DNA from: Thiobacillus sp.
GTDB taxonomy: Bacteria; Pseudomonadota; Gammaproteobacteria; Burkholderiales; Thiobacillaceae
Length of the DNA stretch: 64,000 bases
Assembly: GCA_030680405.1 (NCBI GenBank)
Contig: JAUXVT010000001.1
Span: 40,556-104,555 of the forward strand
Reading direction: 5' to 3'
Made by a program: the position numbers and the translations under genes. The notes under the pieces are model-generated. The model made no database searches. It saw only the letters and a list, made by a program, of their open reading frames with translations, and had not been told where the DNA came from. This document shows, piece by piece, positions 62,688-64,000 of the stretch (the stretch's first letter is position 1; every line of letters starts with the position of its first letter).

Positions 62688-64000
62688 TCATGCTGCCTGC
62701 CTTTCCGTTTCGTCCATGCCCAGCACCTGACCCAGGAAGGCATCGAACATCAGCACCGTCCACAGGATCACCGAATAATCACGCCGGCCGGATTGGTGCG
62801 CCTCGACCACCTCGCGCAGGAAATCCTGGTTGAACAGGCTGGTGGACGCCAGCCGCTCGCCCAGCACCACGCCGCGGATGGTGGCCGCCAGCGGGCCGCG
62901 GAACCACGCCGCCAACGGCACCGAGAAGCCCATTTTCTTGCGGTACAGCACGTCGTGCGGCAGATAGGGTTCCATCGACTTTTTTAGCAGGTACTTGCCC
63001 TCGGTGCCGCGCAGCTTGAGATCGATCGGCAGGCCCGACACCCAGCCCATCAGTTCGTGGTCGAGCAGCGGCTCGCGCACTTCGAGCGCATGCGCCATGC
63101 TGGCGCGGTCGACCTTGGTGAGGATGTCGCCGACCAGGTAGGTTTTCATGTCGAGATATTGCACCAGCGACAACGGGTCGTCGGTGGGCGCCACCGACGC
63201 ATGGCGGCGCAGCACTTCCACCGCCTGATAGCCTTGCAGTTCGCGCCTGAAAGACGGCGAAAACAGCTGTTTGCGCTGCGCATCGGACAGCAGCGAAACG
63301 CCGTGGAAATAGCCTTCGACGGTATCGCGCGCCAGCGCCTCGAAGGTGGTCTTGGCGCGGAACACCTTGGGCGCCCAGTCGGCCTTGGGATACAGCTTGC
63401 CGAGCGCGCCGAACAGCGGGCGGCGCAGCGCGAGCGGCATCACCGTGCGCATCCGCTCTTCGTAGCGGAACCAGCGATAGCGTCGGTAGCCGGCAAAATG
63501 TTCGTCGCCGCCGTCGCCCGACAAGGCGACCTTCACGTGCTTGCGCGCCAGTTCGCACACCCGGTAGGTCGGCAGCGCGGACGAATCGGCATAGGGCTCG
63601 TCGTACACCTGGGCGAGCTTGTCGACCAGGCTGAAATCGTTGGAGGCAACGGTTTCGACGTGGTGATGTGTGTGGTAGCGGTCGGCCACCTGCTGGGCGA
63701 ATTCGATTTCGTTGAACGCCGGGTCGTCGAAGCCGATCGAGCAGGTAATCACCGGCGTAGCGGACTGCGTGGCCATCATCGCCACCACCGCGCTGGAGTC
63801 GACGCCGCCGGAGAGAAAGGCGCCCAGCGGCACGTCGGCGATCATGCGCAGGCGCACCGATTCCTTCATGCGCTCGACCAGCTCGTCGAGCGCAGTCGCT
63901 TCGTCCTTGACCGCCACCGGGGTGAACGGCATGTCCCAGTACTGCCTGGGCAACGCGCGCGCGGCGCCGCGCTTCAGCGTAAGGGTGAAGCCGGGCGGCA
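62688..64000 (-). CDS. AsnB-type amidotransferase, exosortase-A system (partial, N-terminus outside window)
   Basis: The C-terminal about 437 residues of an asparagine-synthase-family protein. GAFLSGGVDSSAVVAMMATQ is the PP-loop, VALSGDGGDEHFAGYRRYRW and LEVREPLLDHELMGWVSGL the synthetase motifs, and YLLKKSMEPYLPHDVLYRKK with FSVPLAAWF the C-terminal family hallmark. The glutaminase domain lies beyond the right edge, so its Cys2 cannot be checked. The exosortase-A amidotransferase type is inferred from the operon partners. First gene in the visible EPS block, on the minus strand. Confidence 0.88.
   Translation of the reverse strand, partial: PPGFTLTLKRGAARALPRQYWDMPFTPVAVKDEATALDELVERMKESVRLRMIADVPLGAFLSGGVDSSAVVAMMATQSATPVITCSIGFDDPAFNEIEFAQQVADRYHTHHHVETVASNDFSLVDKLAQVYDEPYADSSALPTYRVCELARKHVKVALSGDGGDEHFAGYRRYRWFRYEERMRTVMPLALRRPLFGALGKLYPKADWAPKVFRAKTTFEALARDTVEGYFHGVSLLSDAQRKQLFSPSFRRELQGYQAVEVLRRHASVAPTDDPLSLVQYLDMKTYLVGDILTKVDRASMAHALEVREPLLDHELMGWVSGLPIDLKLRGTEGKYLLKKSMEPYLPHDVLYRKKMGFSVPLAAWFRGPLAATIRGVVLGERLASTSLFNQDFLREVVEAHQSGRRDYSVILWTVLMFDAFLGQVLGMDETERQAA

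Noticed and set aside
1..64000. CRISPR array, tRNA or rRNA genes
   Set aside because: No regularly spaced direct repeats or cloverleaf/rRNA-like sequence was noticed; the repeats seen are REP-type palindromes.

Overview
The window looks like a chromosomal segment of a GC-rich betaproteobacterium (an inference; a Thiobacillus/Nitrosomonadales-type genome fits). The reasons are the bioB-bioF-bioH, comF and aroB-dgt housekeeping genes at the left end, an exosortase-A (XrtA) type exopolysaccharide operon at the right end, and frequent GTAG-headed REP palindromes between genes.

Region 1 (1-6700) is core metabolism: biotin synthesis (bioH partial, bioF, bioB), a small membrane protein, comF, then dgt and aroB. 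The dgt-aroB pair is bracketed by two inverted copies of a repeat of about 115 bp. Region 2 (6700-41710, all + strand) is a long accessory surface-glycan locus. It holds an ABC polysaccharide exporter (wzm, wzt) with a MntA/HepT toxin-antitoxin pair wedged between its halves, at least ten glycosyltransferases (including three WbsX/GH99-like paralogues), methyltransferases, a polysaccharide deacetylase and four unrelated sulfotransferases. It also has a sulfatase-fold enzyme with a Thr nucleophile, the complete four-gene GDP-D-glycero-alpha-D-manno-heptose pathway (hddA, gmhA, hddC, gmhB), an SMR-like membrane protein, a GMC oxidoreductase and an SDR. Gene debris (galE and wzm fragments, a truncated glycosyltransferase) and sharp base-composition changes show that the locus was built by repeated replacement. 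The simplest reading is a heptose-containing, sulfated O-polysaccharide exported by Wzm/Wzt.

Region 3 (41711-49842, - strand) starts with a broken membrane-protein gene and carries a GtrII-like/GtrB-like glycan-decorating pair, a ChbG/YdjC-type deacetylase, a GT4 glycosyltransferase, a TPR protein and a membrane-anchored deacetylase-like protein. Region 4 (50219-53842) is an asparagine-synthase-like gene that has lost its glutaminase Cys2, followed directly by an IS1182-type element with a frameshifted transposase. Region 5 (53886-64000, - strand) is a tightly overlapping operon typical of exosortase-A EPS clusters: AsnB-type amidotransferase, two GT4 enzymes, a CapK-like ligase, an alpha/alpha-toroid protein, a formyltransferase, an O-antigen-ligase-like protein and an MBL-fold hydrolase.

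The most unusual item is 22908-24203: a sulfotransferase domain fused to a CysQ-like PAP-phosphatase domain whose metal-binding motifs are partly lost. It suggests a built-in PAP sensor or product-relief module in a sulfated-glycan pathway. No tRNA, rRNA or CRISPR array was seen. All assignments come from reading the sequence; no database search was run.
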